Positions 44,134 to 53,812 of a DNA stretch of 64,000 bases are shown here, in pieces; the first letter of the stretch is position 1, and each line of letters begins with the position of its first letter. Source of the DNA: Acidiphilium iwatense. Lineage in GTDB: Bacteria; Pseudomonadota; Alphaproteobacteria; Acetobacterales; Acetobacteraceae. The translations under genes were made by a program, and so were the position numbers. The stretch lies in contig NZ_JAKGBZ010000016.1 in assembly GCF_021556475.1 (NCBI RefSeq), positions 16,115-80,114 of the forward strand, read 5' to 3'. A model generated the notes under the pieces. That model was not told where the DNA came from, did not search any database, and saw only the letters and a list, made by a program, of their open reading frames with translations.

Positions 44134-44942
44134 CTCCCGAAGCGGCGATCGGCGCGCCCGCTGGCTTCGGCGAATTGCGGGCCGGCAATCTTGGCGTGCG
44201 CCTCGCGGCCAGCGCCAACGAACTCGACGCCGTCCAGGCCCTGCGCTTTCGCGTCTTCTACCAGGAGATGGGGGCGACCGCCGACGCGGAGGCCACCGCG
44301 AGCCGCCGCGACCGGGACAGATTCGACGCAATCGCCGATCATCTTCTGGTCATCGATCACGACATCGCCGGCGATGCACGCGGCGTCGTCGGCACCTATC
44401 GGCTGATCCGCCAGGAAGCAGTCGCTCGGACGGGTCGGTTCTATTCGGCCGATGAATACGACCTCTCGGCACTCGAGCGGTTTCCCGGAAGGCTGCTCGA
44501 ACTCGGGCGATCCTGCGTCGATGCGGCCTATCGCTCGCGCGCCGTGATGCAATTGCTATGGCGCGGCATCGCGGCTTATGTGTTCCAGCATGATATCGAG
44601 CTGATGTTCGGCTGCGCGAGCCTGCACGGCACCGATCTTAACGCTCTTGCGCCCGATCTCACCTATCTGTTCTGTCATCATCTGGCGCCGGAAAGCATCC
44701 GGCCGCGCGCTTTGCCGGAACGCTATGTCGATATGCGGCGGCTTGATGCGGCGACGATCGACCCGAAGCAGGTGCTGGCAAGGCTGCCGCCCCTGATCAA
44801 GGGATATCTCCGGCTCGGTGGCTTCGTCGGCGACGGCGCGGTGATCGACTGGCAGTTCAACACCACCGACATCGCCGTGGTGGTGCAGACCGATCTGGTC
44901 ACCGAGAAATATTACCGGCATTACGAGCGCCAGGCACGATAG
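44130..44942 (+). CDS. olsB: L-ornithine N(alpha)-acyltransferase OlsB (GNAT-like acyl-ACP transferase)
   Basis: A 270-residue OlsB-family protein that acylates ornithine with a 3-hydroxyacyl chain from ACP, the first step of ornithine-lipid synthesis. Landmarks: VQALRFRVFYQEMGA, DAIADHLLVIDHD, VVGTYRLIRQEAV, LELGRSCVDAAYRSRAVMQL and YLRLGGFVGDGAVIDWQFNT then DIAVVV. It is translationally coupled to fur, so metal status may bear on membrane lipids. No olsA is adjacent; the second acyltransferase must be elsewhere. Confidence 0.88.
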   Translation: MTPEAAIGAPAGFGELRAGNLGVRLAASANELDAVQALRFRVFYQEMGATADAEATASRRDRDRFDAIADHLLVIDHDIAGDARGVVGTYRLIRQEAVARTGRFYSADEYDLSALERFPGRLLELGRSCVDAAYRSRAVMQLLWRGIAAYVFQHDIELMFGCASLHGTDLNALAPDLTYLFCHHLAPESIRPRALPERYVDMRRLDAATIDPKQVLARLPPLIKGYLRLGGFVGDGAVIDWQFNTTDIAVVVQTDLVTEKYYRHYERQAR

Positions 44943-45032
44943 CCGCCCGCTGCGCGCCGGACGCGGTTGGCCTTCGCCGCGCGCCGCGCTATGCGTGCGC
45001 GCGACATCCCTGCTTGAGGCATAATATCCGAC

Positions 45033-45539
45033 ATGGCCGAAGACGATACGCCGATCCCCGACAGCCTGCTGCCCTACGATGAATGGACGGAGGAGGCGCT
45101 GCGCCTGGTTGCGTTACGTGCCTTGCAGCACGTGGAACGGGAGGGCCTGCCGGGCGGCCATCATTTCTACATCACCTTCAGCACCGCGCATCCGGGCGTG
45201 TCGATCCCGGACCGGCTGCGCGCCCAGTATCCCGACGAAATGACCATCGTGCTCCAGCACCAGTTCCGCGACCTCAGGGTCGATGAGGCCGGCAGGCGGT
45301 TCTCGGTGAAGCTGTCCTTCGGCGGCGTACCCTCGGCGCTCGACATTCCGCTCGCCGCCGTGACCGCCTTCGCCGATCCCGAAGTGCGGTTCGGGCTGCA
45401 ATTCGCGCCGCGCGAAGACGAGGCGCCACCCGCACCCGAAGAGGTGCCGGAGGAAGCCGAACCGCGAACCGAGCCGGCCGGACCGGCGGATGTGGTCAGC
45501 CTCGATGCGTTCCGCCGCCGGCCGCCCGCCAAGGACTGA
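45033..45539 (+). CDS. sspB: SspB-family ClpXP adaptor protein
   Basis: A 168-residue alphaproteobacterial-type SspB, delivering ssrA-tagged and other substrates to ClpXP. Core: [80 protein letters not shown] and [15 protein letters not shown]. The tail is an acidic, Pro-rich linker ending [15 protein letters not shown], the short C-terminal peptide expected to dock on ClpX. Followed 17 bp later by fumarase. Confidence 0.92.
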   Translation: MAEDDTPIPDSLLPYDEWTEEALRLVALRALQHVEREGLPGGHHFYITFSTAHPGVSIPDRLRAQYPDEMTIVLQHQFRDLRVDEAGRRFSVKLSFGGVPSALDIPLAAVTAFADPEVRFGLQFAPREDEAPPAPEEVPEEAEPRTEPAGPADVVSLDAFRRRPPAKD

Positions 45540-45556
45540 TTGCAAGGAAATCCGTC

Positions 45557-47203
45557 ATGAACGTCATCGCCAAAAAAACACCGGACTTCGTCTTCAGCAC
45601 GATGTTTCCGCTCGGCCACGATGAGACTCCGTGGCGCAAGCTCGATCTTGGCGGCGTTTCGACGATCGGGGTGGACGGCAAAACGATCGTGAAGATCGCG
45701 CCCGAGACGCTTTCGGCACTCGCCTTCGAAGCGTTCCGCGATGTCTCGCATCTGCTGCGGCCGGGGCACCTCGCCCAATTACGGGCGATTCTCGACGACT
45801 CCGAGGCGTCGGAGAATGATCGCTACGTCGCGATGGAATTTTTGAAGAACGCGAATATCGCGGCCGGCGGCGTGCTGCCGATGTGCCAGGACACCGGCAC
45901 CGCCATCGTGTTCGGCAAGAAGGGCCAGCGCGTCTGGGTCGAGGGCGACGAGGAGGAAGCCTTTTCGCGCGGGGTGTATCGCACCTATACCGAGACCAAT
46001 CTGCGCTATTCGCAGATGGCGCCGCTGTCGATGTACGACGAGGTGAATACCGGCACCAACCTGCCGGTGCAGTGCGACATCCTGGCCGCGCCCGGCGAGG
46101 CGCATGCCGAGGAATTCGAGCTGATGTTCGTCGCCAAGGGCGGCGGTTCAGCGAATAAAAGCTTTCTGTATCAGGAGACGCGCGCGATCCTGAATCCCGG
46201 AAAGCTGATCGAGTTCATCGAAACCAAGGTAAAGACACTTGGTACCTCGGCCTGCCCGCCTTATCACCTCGCGATCGTAATCGGCGGTACCTCGGCCGAG
46301 ACGACGATGAAAACCGTCAAGCTCGCCTCGACGCGCTGGCTCGATGGATTGCCGGCGGAAGGCTCGGCACTCGGCCATGCGTTCCGCGATCGCGTACTGG
46401 AGCAACAAATTCTGGACATGACTCGACGGATCGGCATCGGCGCGCAATTCGGTGGAAAGTATTTCTGCCATGACGTCAGAGTGGTGCGGCTGCCGCGCCA
46501 CGGCGCGTCCCTGCCCGTCGGAATTGGCGTGTCGTGCTCGGCGGACCGGCAGATCCGAGCAAAAATCACCAAGGAGGGCGTGTTCCTCGAGCGGCTCGAA
46601 ACCGATCCGGCAAAATACCTGCCGGAGGTGACCGACATGCATCTCGGCGGCGAGGTGGTGCGCATCGATCTCAAGCGGCCGATGGCGGAGATTCTCGCGG
46701 AATTGTCCAGGCACCCGGTCAAGACGCGGGTAGCACTGACCGGAACCATCGTGGTGGCGCGCGACATCGCCCACGCCAAGCTGAAGGAACGGCTCGATCG
46801 CGGCGAAGACTTGCCGGATTACATCAAGGATCATCCGGTCTATTACGCGGGCCCGGCCAAGACGCCGGAAGGCATGGCGACTGGCAGTTTCGGCCCGACG
46901 ACGGCGGGGCGGATGGATAGCTACGTCGCCGAGTTCCAGGCGGCGGGCGGATCGCTGGTGATGCTCGCCAAGGGCAACCGTTCGCGCGCGGTGCGCGAGG
47001 CGTGCAAGGCGCATGGCGGATTCTATCTCGGCTCGATCGGCGGCCCGGCGGCGGTGCTCGCGCGCGACAACATCAGGCATGTCGAGTTACTAGAATATCC
47101 CGAGCTTGGCATGGAAGCGATCTGGAAAATCGAGGTCGAAGATTTTCCGGCTTTCATCGTGATCGACGATAAGGGCAACGACTTCTTCGCGGATCTGGCA
47201 TGA
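45557..47203 (+). CDS. fumA: Class I (iron-sulfur) fumarate hydratase
   Basis: A 548-residue [4Fe-4S] fumarase interconverting fumarate and malate in the TCA cycle. Cluster cysteines lie in [29 protein letters not shown] and [12 protein letters not shown]; the alpha domain covers roughly residues 50-330 and the beta domain ([60 protein letters not shown]) the rest. An oxygen-sensitive enzyme; a class II fumC could exist elsewhere. A GGAAAT site precedes the ATG. Part of its 3' end is duplicated 90 bp downstream. Confidence 0.95.
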   Translation: MNVIAKKTPDFVFSTMFPLGHDETPWRKLDLGGVSTIGVDGKTIVKIAPETLSALAFEAFRDVSHLLRPGHLAQLRAILDDSEASENDRYVAMEFLKNANIAAGGVLPMCQDTGTAIVFGKKGQRVWVEGDEEEAFSRGVYRTYTETNLRYSQMAPLSMYDEVNTGTNLPVQCDILAAPGEAHAEEFELMFVAKGGGSANKSFLYQETRAILNPGKLIEFIETKVKTLGTSACPPYHLAIVIGGTSAETTMKTVKLASTRWLDGLPAEGSALGHAFRDRVLEQQILDMTRRIGIGAQFGGKYFCHDVRVVRLPRHGASLPVGIGVSCSADRQIRAKITKEGVFLERLETDPAKYLPEVTDMHLGGEVVRIDLKRPMAEILAELSRHPVKTRVALTGTIVVARDIAHAKLKERLDRGEDLPDYIKDHPVYYAGPAKTPEGMATGSFGPTTAGRMDSYVAEFQAAGGSLVMLAKGNRSRAVREACKAHGGFYLGSIGGPAAVLARDNIRHVELLEYPELGMEAIWKIEVEDFPAFIVIDDKGNDFFADLA

Positions 47204-47295
47204 TGACGACGTATTCGGTACCCATTCTCTCGGCTTGGCGCGCAGCGCCTGCGGCGCTGCCGCGCGGCAACGACTTCTTCGCGAATCTTGGTTAG
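47174..47295 (+). repeat. Partial duplication of the fumarase 3' end
   Basis: The last 30 bases of the fumarase gene (47174-47203, encoding GNDFFADLA and stop) recur at 47266-47295 (GNDFFANLG and stop) with the first 18 bases identical and changes after that. About 60 bp of GC-rich spacer (gcgcagcgcctgcggcgctg) separates them. The second copy has no start and is not a gene; it is a scar of a local duplication. Confidence 0.6.
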
Positions 47296-47301
47296 CGGAT
47301 C

Positions 47302-47697
47302 ATGAAATTCACCATCGACCGTATCGACCATGTCGTGCTGACCTGCGGCGACCTCGGAGTCACCGCCGAATGGTATGAGCGCGTGCTGGGCATGGAGCGC
47401 GAGGAATTCGGACCGGACCGGCGCCTCGCCCTTCGGTTCGGCGCGCAGAAAATCAATCTGCACCAATCCGGCACGGAATCCAGTCCGCACGCGGCGAAGC
47501 CGCAGCCCAGTGCGCTCGATATCTGTTTCGTCACTGCTCTCGGCACCGATGATGTCGTCGCCCATCTCAAGGAACAGAACGTCGCGATCATCGAGGGGCC
47601 GGCGATGAAAACCGGCGCGCTGGGTGCGATGCGCTCGGTGTATTGCCGCGATCCCGACGGCAATCTCATCGAGATCGCCAGCTATCTGGAGGATTGA
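47302..47697 (+). CDS. VOC (glyoxalase/bleomycin-resistance) superfamily protein
   Basis: A 131-residue single-chain VOC protein. Metal and substrate-site features: IDRIDHVVLTCGDLGVTAEW, YERVLGMEREEF, LRFGAQKINLHQSG and VYCRDPDGNLIEIASYLED, with likely metal ligands His10, His54 and Glu126. It resembles the YaeR/GLOD-type dioxygenase-like subset, but its substrate is unknown. It is 3 bp from the VUT transporter gene, making it the first gene of the queuosine operon, though a role in that pathway is not established. Confidence 0.85.
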   Translation: MKFTIDRIDHVVLTCGDLGVTAEWYERVLGMEREEFGPDRRLALRFGAQKINLHQSGTESSPHAAKPQPSALDICFVTALGTDDVVAHLKEQNVAIIEGPAMKTGALGAMRSVYCRDPDGNLIEIASYLED

Positions 47698-47700
47698 TCG

Positions 47701-48249
47701 ATGGACGACGCCGCTGGGCGGCGATTGGGTCTGGTCGCCTTCGCGCTGTTTTTGATCACGATTCCGCTGTCGAACTGGATGATCGGCAATATCGGTACCG
47801 TGTGCGTCGCGCATGGTCCGTGCCTGATTCCGGTGGCGCCGGGAATCATGGCGCCGTCCGGCGTTCTCACCGCCGGGCTTGCACTGGTGCTGCGCGATAT
47901 CGTGCAGCGCTGTCTCGGCGCGCGCTGGGGTCTGCTCGCGGTCGCGCTGGGGGCTGCGATCTCGGCACTCGTCGCGCCGGCTTCACTGGTGCTGGCCTCG
48001 GCGGCGGCGTTCACGACCTCGGAATTCGCCGATTTCGCGATCTACACGCCGCTGCAACGGCGCGGGCTGACGCGGGCGGTTCTGGCGTCGTCCGGGGCCG
48101 GCATCGTCATCGATTCTCTGGTGTTTCTCTGGCTGGCCTTCGGGTCGCTCGCGCTGTTTCCGGGCCAGGTGATCGGCAAGCTCTGGTCGATCGGCATCGC
48201 CCTGCCGCTGATCCAGTTGACCCGAAGGCTGGTGCCGAGCCCGGCATGA
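47701..48249 (+). CDS. VUT-family queuosine-precursor transporter (YhhQ-like)
   Basis: A 182-residue inner-membrane protein with about five to six helices. It carries the VUT/YhhQ features: ALFLITIPLSNWMIGNIG, APSGVLTAGLALVLRDIVQR, FTTSEFADFAIYTPLQRRGL and AGIVIDSLVFLWLAFGSLAL then GQVIGKLW. E. coli YhhQ takes up preQ0 and preQ1. A GGAGG site overlapping the VOC stop precedes the ATG, and its own stop overlaps queA as ATGA. The operon places it firmly in queuosine precursor uptake. Confidence 0.88.
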   Translation: MDDAAGRRLGLVAFALFLITIPLSNWMIGNIGTVCVAHGPCLIPVAPGIMAPSGVLTAGLALVLRDIVQRCLGARWGLLAVALGAAISALVAPASLVLASAAAFTTSEFADFAIYTPLQRRGLTRAVLASSGAGIVIDSLVFLWLAFGSLALFPGQVIGKLWSIGIALPLIQLTRRLVPSPA

Positions 48250-49283
48250 ATCTCGCCGATTTCGACTACGATCTGCCGCCCGAACGGATCGCGGCGGAAC
48301 CGGCGCGGCCGCGCGACGCAGCAAGATTGCTGCATGTCGCACGTGACGGGCTGCATGATCGGCAGATTTGCGATCTGCCGTCGCTGCTGCGCTCCGGCGA
48401 CTGTCTCGTGGTCAACGATACGCGGGTGATCCCCGCGCAATTACAGGGACGGCGCGGCGATGCGCGGATCGGCATCACGCTTGATCGCCCCCTGGCCGAT
48501 GGGTCCTGGCGGGTTCTGCTGCGCAATGCCCGGCGCGCGCGTGTGGGCGAGACTATCGCGATCGACGGTGCAGACGGATTTTCCGCCATGGTGATCGCGC
48601 GCTCCGGCGATGGTTCGGCGGTACTGCGCTTCGATCGTGACGGCGAGGCATTCCGGGCGGCACTCGAACAGGCGGGCGCGCTCGCACTGCCGCCTTATAT
48701 TCCGCGCGCTCATGGAGCGACGGCGCGGGATTCGACGGATTATCAGACCATGTTCGCGGCGCGGGAGGGCGCGGTCGCCGCACCCACCGCCGGGCTTCAC
48801 TTCACGAGCGCGCTGCAGGATGCGCTGACCGAACGTGGGATCGGGCTTACCCGCGTCACCCTGCATGTCGGCGCGGGAACCTTCCTGCCGGTGCGCGGCG
48901 AAATCGTCACCGATCACCGGATGCACGCCGAGCGCGGCGAAATCTCCGAGGCGGCGGCCCGGACGATCAACCGCGCGCGGGAGAATGGCGGCCGAATCGT
49001 CGCGGTCGGCACCACCAGCCTGCGCGTGCTGGAGACGGCGAGCGACGCGGCGGGCGTGATCCATCCCTGGGCCGGCGAGACCGAATTGTTCATCCTGCCG
49101 GGCTACAGGTTCCGCGCGGTCGATGTGCTGCTGACCAATTTTCATCTGCCGCGCTCGACCCTGCTGATGCTGGTCGCGGCCTTCGCCGGCCTGGAGTGCA
49201 TCCGCACCGCCTACGCCCATGCGATCGGCGCGGGCTATCGTTTCTATTCCTACGGCGATGCCTGCCTGCTGGAGAAACCATGA
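48246..49283 (+). CDS. queA: S-adenosylmethionine:tRNA ribosyltransferase-isomerase
   Basis: A 345-residue QueA that transfers the ribosyl group of SAM to preQ1-modified tRNA, forming epoxyqueuosine. Signatures: [98 protein letters not shown] and [20 protein letters not shown]. Full length. The ATG at 48246 is coupled to the transporter and its stop to tgt, both as ATGA. Confidence 0.96.
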   Translation: MNLADFDYDLPPERIAAEPARPRDAARLLHVARDGLHDRQICDLPSLLRSGDCLVVNDTRVIPAQLQGRRGDARIGITLDRPLADGSWRVLLRNARRARVGETIAIDGADGFSAMVIARSGDGSAVLRFDRDGEAFRAALEQAGALALPPYIPRAHGATARDSTDYQTMFAAREGAVAAPTAGLHFTSALQDALTERGIGLTRVTLHVGAGTFLPVRGEIVTDHRMHAERGEISEAAARTINRARENGGRIVAVGTTSLRVLETASDAAGVIHPWAGETELFILPGYRFRAVDVLLTNFHLPRSTLLMLVAAFAGLECIRTAYAHAIGAGYRFYSYGDACLLEKP

Positions 49284-50398
49284 CCAGCTTCGGATTCTCG
49301 CTGCTCGCCACGAATGGCGCGGCGCGGCGCGGGCGCATCGCGAGCGCGCATGGCACGGCGGAGACGCCCGCCTTCATGGCGGTGGGCACCGCCGGAACGG
49401 TGAAGGCGATGACGGCGGATGCCGTGCGCGCGACCGGCACCGAAATCGTGCTCGGCAACACCTATCACCTCATGCTGCGCCCCGGCGCCGAGCGGGTCGC
49501 ATCGCTGGGCGGGCTGCACCGGATGGCGGACTGGCCAGGCATCATTCTGACGGATTCGGGCGGGTTTCAGGTAATGTCGCTTGCGAAACTGCGCAAACTC
49601 GACGAAGTGGGGGTGATTTTCCGTTCGCATATCGACGGTTCGGCGCATCATCTGACGCCGGAACGCTCGATCGCGATTCAGCACGCTCTGGATGCGACGA
49701 TCACCATGGCGTTCGACGAATGCACCAAATTTCCCGCGACGTATGACGAAGTGGCAGCGTCGATGCGCCTGTCGATGCGCTGGGCCGCGCGGTCGCGCGA
49801 TGCTTTCGCGAGGCGCGATGGCTATGGCCAGTTCGGCATCGTGCAGGGCGGCATCTTCCCCGATCTGCGCGCCGAATCCGCCGCCGCCCTCACCGATATC
49901 GGCTTCGAGGGCTACGCGATCGGCGGCCTCGCCGTCGGCGAAGGCCAGACCAGGATGTTCGAGATGCTTGACGTCATCAACCCGCTGCTGCCCGACCATC
50001 GGCCGCGCTATCTGATGGGGGTCGGCACGCCGGACGATCTGCTCGGCGGCATCGCACGCGGAATCGATATGTTCGACTGCGTGATGCCGACGCGGGCCGG
50101 CCGCACGGCGCGCGCCTTCACCGCGCGCGGCATTTTCAACCTGCGCAACGCGCGGTTCGCCGACGATGCACGGCCGCTCGATCCGGGATGCCCCTGTCTT
50201 GGCTGCGCGCGCCACAGCCGCGCCTATCTGCATCATCTGTTCCGCGCCGAGGAAATGCTTGGTTCGATGCTGCTGACGGCGCATAATCTGACCTACTATC
50301 AGCGCCTGATGGCGGGCGCGCGATGCGCGATCGAGACGCAAACCTTCGAAGAGTATGCGGTGGCGACGCGCGAAGGATGGGCAAGAGGCGATGACTGA
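49280..50398 (+). CDS. tgt: tRNA-guanine transglycosylase
   Basis: A 372-residue enzyme exchanging guanine-34 of His, Asp, Asn and Tyr tRNAs for preQ1. Base-binding [20 protein letters not shown], the nucleophile region [20 protein letters not shown] and zinc ligands in [20 protein letters not shown] are all present. It begins at the ATG at 49280, overlapping queA, and overlaps queF at its end. Confidence 0.97.
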   Translation: MTSFGFSLLATNGAARRGRIASAHGTAETPAFMAVGTAGTVKAMTADAVRATGTEIVLGNTYHLMLRPGAERVASLGGLHRMADWPGIILTDSGGFQVMSLAKLRKLDEVGVIFRSHIDGSAHHLTPERSIAIQHALDATITMAFDECTKFPATYDEVAASMRLSMRWAARSRDAFARRDGYGQFGIVQGGIFPDLRAESAAALTDIGFEGYAIGGLAVGEGQTRMFEMLDVINPLLPDHRPRYLMGVGTPDDLLGGIARGIDMFDCVMPTRAGRTARAFTARGIFNLRNARFADDARPLDPGCPCLGCARHSRAYLHHLFRAEEMLGSMLLTAHNLTYYQRLMAGARCAIETQTFEEYAVATREGWARGDD

Positions 50399-50855
50399 CG
50401 AACCCTATGCCGGGCTGTATCAGCTTGGCCGCGCAAGCCGCGCACCGGACAGCCCGGAACAGGCCGAACTCGAACGGGTGCCGGCTCCCGCCCAAGGCCG
50501 GCATTACGTGGTGCGGTTCACCTGCCCGGAATTCACCTCGCTCTGCCCGATCACCGGGCAGCCGGATTTCGCCCATATCGTGATCGACTACATCCCCGAC
50601 TCCTGGATCGTGGAGAGCAAGTCGCTCAAGCTGTTCATGGCCTCGTTTCGCAACCACGGCGCATTCCACGAAGGCTGCACCATGATGGTCGCCGAACGGC
50701 TGGTCGATCTGCTTGCCCCGCTCTGGCTCAGGATCGGTGCCTACTGGTATCCGCGCGGCGGTATTCCGATCGACGTGTTCTGGCAGACCGGCGCCCCGCC
50801 GGACGGCGTATTTCTGCCGGATCAGGGGGTCGCCCCCTATCGCGGCCGTGGATAA
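50391..50855 (+). CDS. queF: NADPH-dependent preQ0 reductase (7-cyano-7-deazaguanine reductase), type I
   Basis: A 154-residue unimodular QueF reducing preQ0 to preQ1. The nucleophile Cys is in [20 protein letters not shown], followed by the NADPH-side motif [20 protein letters not shown]. The start ATG at 50391 overlaps the tgt stop; the stop overlaps the queG start. Presence of QueF means imported or endogenous preQ0 can be converted before Tgt acts. Confidence 0.95.
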   Translation: MTDEPYAGLYQLGRASRAPDSPEQAELERVPAPAQGRHYVVRFTCPEFTSLCPITGQPDFAHIVIDYIPDSWIVESKSLKLFMASFRNHGAFHEGCTMMVAERLVDLLAPLWLRIGAYWYPRGGIPIDVFWQTGAPPDGVFLPDQGVAPYRGRG

Positions 50856-51891
50856 GGTCTCACACCGCAAGGCGATAACGGATCGCGCGGCGGCGCTGGG
50901 GTTCGACGCGATCGGGTTCACCCGCGCCGCGCTGACCGAGCGTGAGCGGGATGGTTTACGTGGCTATCTTGCGGCCGGTCATCACGGCACGATGCGCTGG
51001 ATGGCCGATCGCGCCGCCGAGCGCGGCGACCCCGCCGCGATGTGGCCCGATGCCGTCACGGTCATTTCGCTCGGCCTGTCCTATGCGCCCGAGGATGATC
51101 CGCTGGCGACGCTCGTGAGGACCGATCGGGGCAATATTTCGGTTTATGCGCGCCATCGGGACTATCACGACGTCATCAAGGGCAAGCTCAAGCATCTGGC
51201 CCAGTTCATCGCGTCACGCGCGGGCGCGGAGGTCAAGGTGTTCGTCGATACCGCGCCGGTGATGGAAAAGCCGCTCGCCCGGCGGGCCGGGCTGGGCTGG
51301 CAGGGCAAGCACACCAATCTGGTGTCGCGCCGGCATGGCTCGTGGCTGCTGCTCGGCGAGATCATGACCACGCTCGACCTGCCGGCGGATGCGCCGCACG
51401 CGGATCGCTGCGGCACCTGCACCGCGTGCCAGGCCGCCTGCCCCACCGATGCGTTTCCCGCCCCCTACAAACTCGATGCGCGGCGCTGCATTTCCTACCT
51501 CACGATCGAGCATGATGGACCGATTCCAGTGGAATTTCGCACCGCAATGGGAAACCGGATTTACGGGTGCGACGATTGCCTCGCGGTGTGCCCGTGGAAC
51601 AAATTCGCACAGGCAGGGCGGGAACAGAAGCTGGCGGCACGGAATGATCTGGTGGCGCCGAGGCTAGCCGTTCTCGCCACGCTCGATGAGGCCGGATTTC
51701 GCGCGCTGTTCGCCGGAGGCCCAGTCAAGCGCATCGGACGAAATCGGTTCGCGCGCAATGTCGCCGTCGCGATCGGCAATTCTGACGATCCCGGCCTGCT
51801 CGATGCGGCGCGCGGGCTCGCGGCGGATTCCGATCCGGTGGTCGCCGAAGCGGGGGGCTGGGCGCTCAACCAACTGAAAAATCTTGAATAA
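50848..51891 (+). CDS. queG: Epoxyqueuosine reductase
   Basis: A 347-residue cobalamin- and two-[4Fe-4S]-dependent enzyme catalysing the last step, epoxyqueuosine to queuosine. Features: [49 protein letters not shown] then GKHTNLV; cluster motifs [16 protein letters not shown] and [13 protein letters not shown]-terminal HEAT-like repeat follows ([20 protein letters not shown]). Translation likely starts at the GTG at 50848, overlapping the queF stop. It closes the operon. Confidence 0.95.
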   Translation: MDKVSHRKAITDRAAALGFDAIGFTRAALTERERDGLRGYLAAGHHGTMRWMADRAAERGDPAAMWPDAVTVISLGLSYAPEDDPLATLVRTDRGNISVYARHRDYHDVIKGKLKHLAQFIASRAGAEVKVFVDTAPVMEKPLARRAGLGWQGKHTNLVSRRHGSWLLLGEIMTTLDLPADAPHADRCGTCTACQAACPTDAFPAPYKLDARRCISYLTIEHDGPIPVEFRTAMGNRIYGCDDCLAVCPWNKFAQAGREQKLAARNDLVAPRLAVLATLDEAGFRALFAGGPVKRIGRNRFARNVAVAIGNSDDPGLLDAARGLAADSDPVVAEAGGWALNQLKNLE

Positions 51892-51951
51892 TATGCCGGA
51901 ATCTCACAAAAAGATGATCTGGGCTGCTCGATAAACAAAAGGGGGCTTTGC

Positions 51952-52407
51952 ATGTCGCAATTATTCCGGCCACAGAAACCTGCCTGGATCGATGAGTTCA
52001 AGACGTTTCTGCTCCGGGGCAATGTCATCGATCTGGCCGTCGCCGTGGTAATCGGCGCCGCGTTCACCGGAATCGTCACCAGCCTGGTCGCAAATATCAT
52101 CAATCCGCTGATCGGAGTGGTCACCGGCGGGGTCGATTTCTCCAATCACTTCATTACCCTCAAGGGCGCGGTTCAGCCGACCATCGCCGCCGCGAAAAAG
52201 GCCGGCGCGGTCACGCTGAATTACGGGTTGTTCGTCAATGCGGTGATTAATTTCGTGATCGTCGCCTTCGCGATTTTCTGGATGATCAGGACGGTGCAGA
52301 AGCTCTATCGCCAACCGCCGCCGCCGGAAGCAGCACCCGCGCCGACCCCGACCGAGCAGTTGCTCACCGAAATCCGCGACCTGCTGAAGTCGCGACCGCA
52401 GGCATAA
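51952..52407 (+). CDS. mscL: Large-conductance mechanosensitive channel MscL
   Basis: A 151-residue homopentameric channel relieving hypo-osmotic shock. The amphipathic N-terminal helix and first helix read FKTFLLRGNVIDLAVAVVIG, AAFTGIVTSLVANIINPLIG; TM2 is GLFVNAVINFVIVAFAIFWM; the C-terminal bundle is PTEQLLTEIRDLL after a Pro-rich linker. The ATG is at 51952 with GGGGG a few bases upstream. Monocistronic, followed by two palindromic elements. Confidence 0.96.
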   Translation: MSQLFRPQKPAWIDEFKTFLLRGNVIDLAVAVVIGAAFTGIVTSLVANIINPLIGVVTGGVDFSNHFITLKGAVQPTIAAAKKAGAVTLNYGLFVNAVINFVIVAFAIFWMIRTVQKLYRQPPPPEAAPAPTPTEQLLTEIRDLLKSRPQA

Positions 52408-52456
52408 CCGACATTTAGGGCAACATCCGTGAGCCAATGTGAACGGATACTCTACT

Positions 52457-52523
52457 GTGGTGGTTCTGAAGTTCCTACGCATATGCGGCGGCGCTTTTCA
52501 GGAACTTCAGAACCAAAAACCAC
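52457..52523. repeat. Long palindromic element A (15-bp perfect stem)
   Basis: ggttctgaagttcct (52462-52476) and aggaacttcagaacc (52500-52514) are exact inverted copies around a 23-bp centre. The outer gtggt/accac arms (52457-52461 and 52519-52523) extend the pairing past a 4-base A bulge. The stem lacks a T run, so it is not a typical terminator for mscL. It looks like the fused ends of a short insertion-sequence derivative. Confidence 0.6.
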
Positions 52524-52544
52524 GCTAGATTCATATACTTGCTA

Positions 52545-52612
52545 GTGTCCTTTCGATTCGGAATTTCGTATGGTGCCAGGTTTGGCGATAACGAACTTCC
52601 GAATCGGGACAC
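52545..52612. repeat. Long palindromic element B
   Basis: gtgtcctttcgattcggaat then ttcgt (52545-52569) faces acgaacttccgaatcgggac then ac (52591-52612). The arms match except for a 3-base insertion and one or two mismatches around a 21-bp centre. It starts 21 bp after element A and ends 13 bp before the moeA-like start codon. The ggtgtcccgattcggaagtt type of end looks like an insertion-sequence terminus, but I cannot name the family. Confidence 0.55.
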
Positions 52613-52625
52613 CAGGACCACGGAC

Positions 52626-53810
52626 ATGCCGGCCGGAACCACTCATCGACCCTGGCGGGACATTCGCCTCATCGGTTTTGCCGACCGGGCGCCGCTCGCG
52701 CAGGCCTGGCGCTGGCTGGACGCGGCGGGGAGCGTGCCCGGTCATGAGACGGTCCCGGCGGAGAACGCGACCGGGCGGGTTCTGGCCGAGACTGTGGCGG
52801 CCCCGAAGGACCTGCCGCCAGCCGATCTGGCGGCGGCGGATGGCTATGCGGTCCGCGCCGCCGATACCGAGGACGCAAGCGCGTATAATCCGCTGCCTTT
52901 TGCCTTGTCCGATGCCGCGAGCGCGGCGCGCGCCCATCTGATTTCCGCCGGCACCGCACTGCCGTCCGGCTGCGACGCCATCCTGGATTTCGGCACCGTC
53001 TCTCGGATCGATGCGGATCGGGCGGAGGTGCTGGAGCCGGTAGCGCGAGGCGAGGGAGTCGCGGCGCGCGGCAGCCTGATCCGGGCCGGAACGGTCGCGC
53101 TGGCGGCCGGGCGGCGGCTGCGGCCGCAGGATCTCGCGCTGCTCGCAGCACTCGGAATCGCGCGGGTCGCGGTCCTGCGGCGGCCGCTGGTCGGGCTGGC
53201 GATCGCCGGGTCGAAAACCGGCGGCGTGGATCAACTCGGCCCGATGCTGCGCGCCCTGACCACGCGGGATGGCGGGGTTCCGGCCGGACCAGGGCGGATG
53301 ACCTTCAAAGCCGCCGTCGCGGAGGCGGGTGCGGCGGATGTCATCCTGATCGCCGGTCGCTCGGGAACGGGCGAAGATGACATCGCGGGCCTCGCCTTGG
53401 CGGAAGCGGGCGGTACGCGGGCGCTCCACGGCATCGCGCTGCGGCCCGGCGGCTCAAGTGGGCTCGGGCAATTGGGCGCCGTGCCGGTAATCCTGCTGCC
53501 GGGCGATCCGCTGGCTTGTCTCGCGGCATACGACATGCTGGCCGGCCGGCTGATCCGCCGGATCGCCGGGCTTTCGACAGATCTCCCCTATCGGATCGGC
53601 GCCCTGCCCCTGAGCCGCAAGATCGTCTCTTCCACCGGCTTCACCGATATCGTGCCGGTTGCCGTATCCGGTGACGAGGCTGCACCGATCGGTTCGGTTG
53701 AGACGGGCCATCTCGCGGCGTCTTGCCGCGCCGCCGGTTTCGTCATGGTGCCTGAAACCCTGGAAGGGTATGCGGCGGGCGACATCGTCCGCGTGCACCT
53801 ATATGATTAG
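52626..53810 (+). CDS. Degenerate MoeA-like molybdopterin-binding protein
   Basis: A 394-residue MoeA relative. The MoeA layout is recognisable: a PADLAAADGYAVRAADT loop, GTALPSGCDAILDFG, GRRLRPQDLALLAALGIARV and LPGDPLACLAAYDMLAGRLI. Key sites are altered: the TGDE motif reads AGSKTGG and the SGGxSxG loop reads AGRSGTGEDDIAGL, so catalytic metal insertion is doubtful. It precedes the MoeA-PBP fusion gene by 2 bp. A scaffold or metal-sensing role in cofactor insertion is inference. The ATG at 52626 lies directly after palindrome B. Confidence 0.78.
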   Translation: MPAGTTHRPWRDIRLIGFADRAPLAQAWRWLDAAGSVPGHETVPAENATGRVLAETVAAPKDLPPADLAAADGYAVRAADTEDASAYNPLPFALSDAASAARAHLISAGTALPSGCDAILDFGTVSRIDADRAEVLEPVARGEGVAARGSLIRAGTVALAAGRRLRPQDLALLAALGIARVAVLRRPLVGLAIAGSKTGGVDQLGPMLRALTTRDGGVPAGPGRMTFKAAVAEAGAADVILIAGRSGTGEDDIAGLALAEAGGTRALHGIALRPGGSSGLGQLGAVPVILLPGDPLACLAAYDMLAGRLIRRIAGLSTDLPYRIGALPLSRKIVSSTGFTDIVPVAVSGDEAAPIGSVETGHLAASCRAAGFVMVPETLEGYAAGDIVRVHLYD

Positions 53811-53812
53811 CT

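Noticed and set aside
48246..51891. preQ1 riboswitch before the queuosine operon
   Set aside because: Genes are overlapped with no leader space; the 98-bp gap before the VOC gene is the fumarase duplication and shows no preQ1 aptamer consensus.
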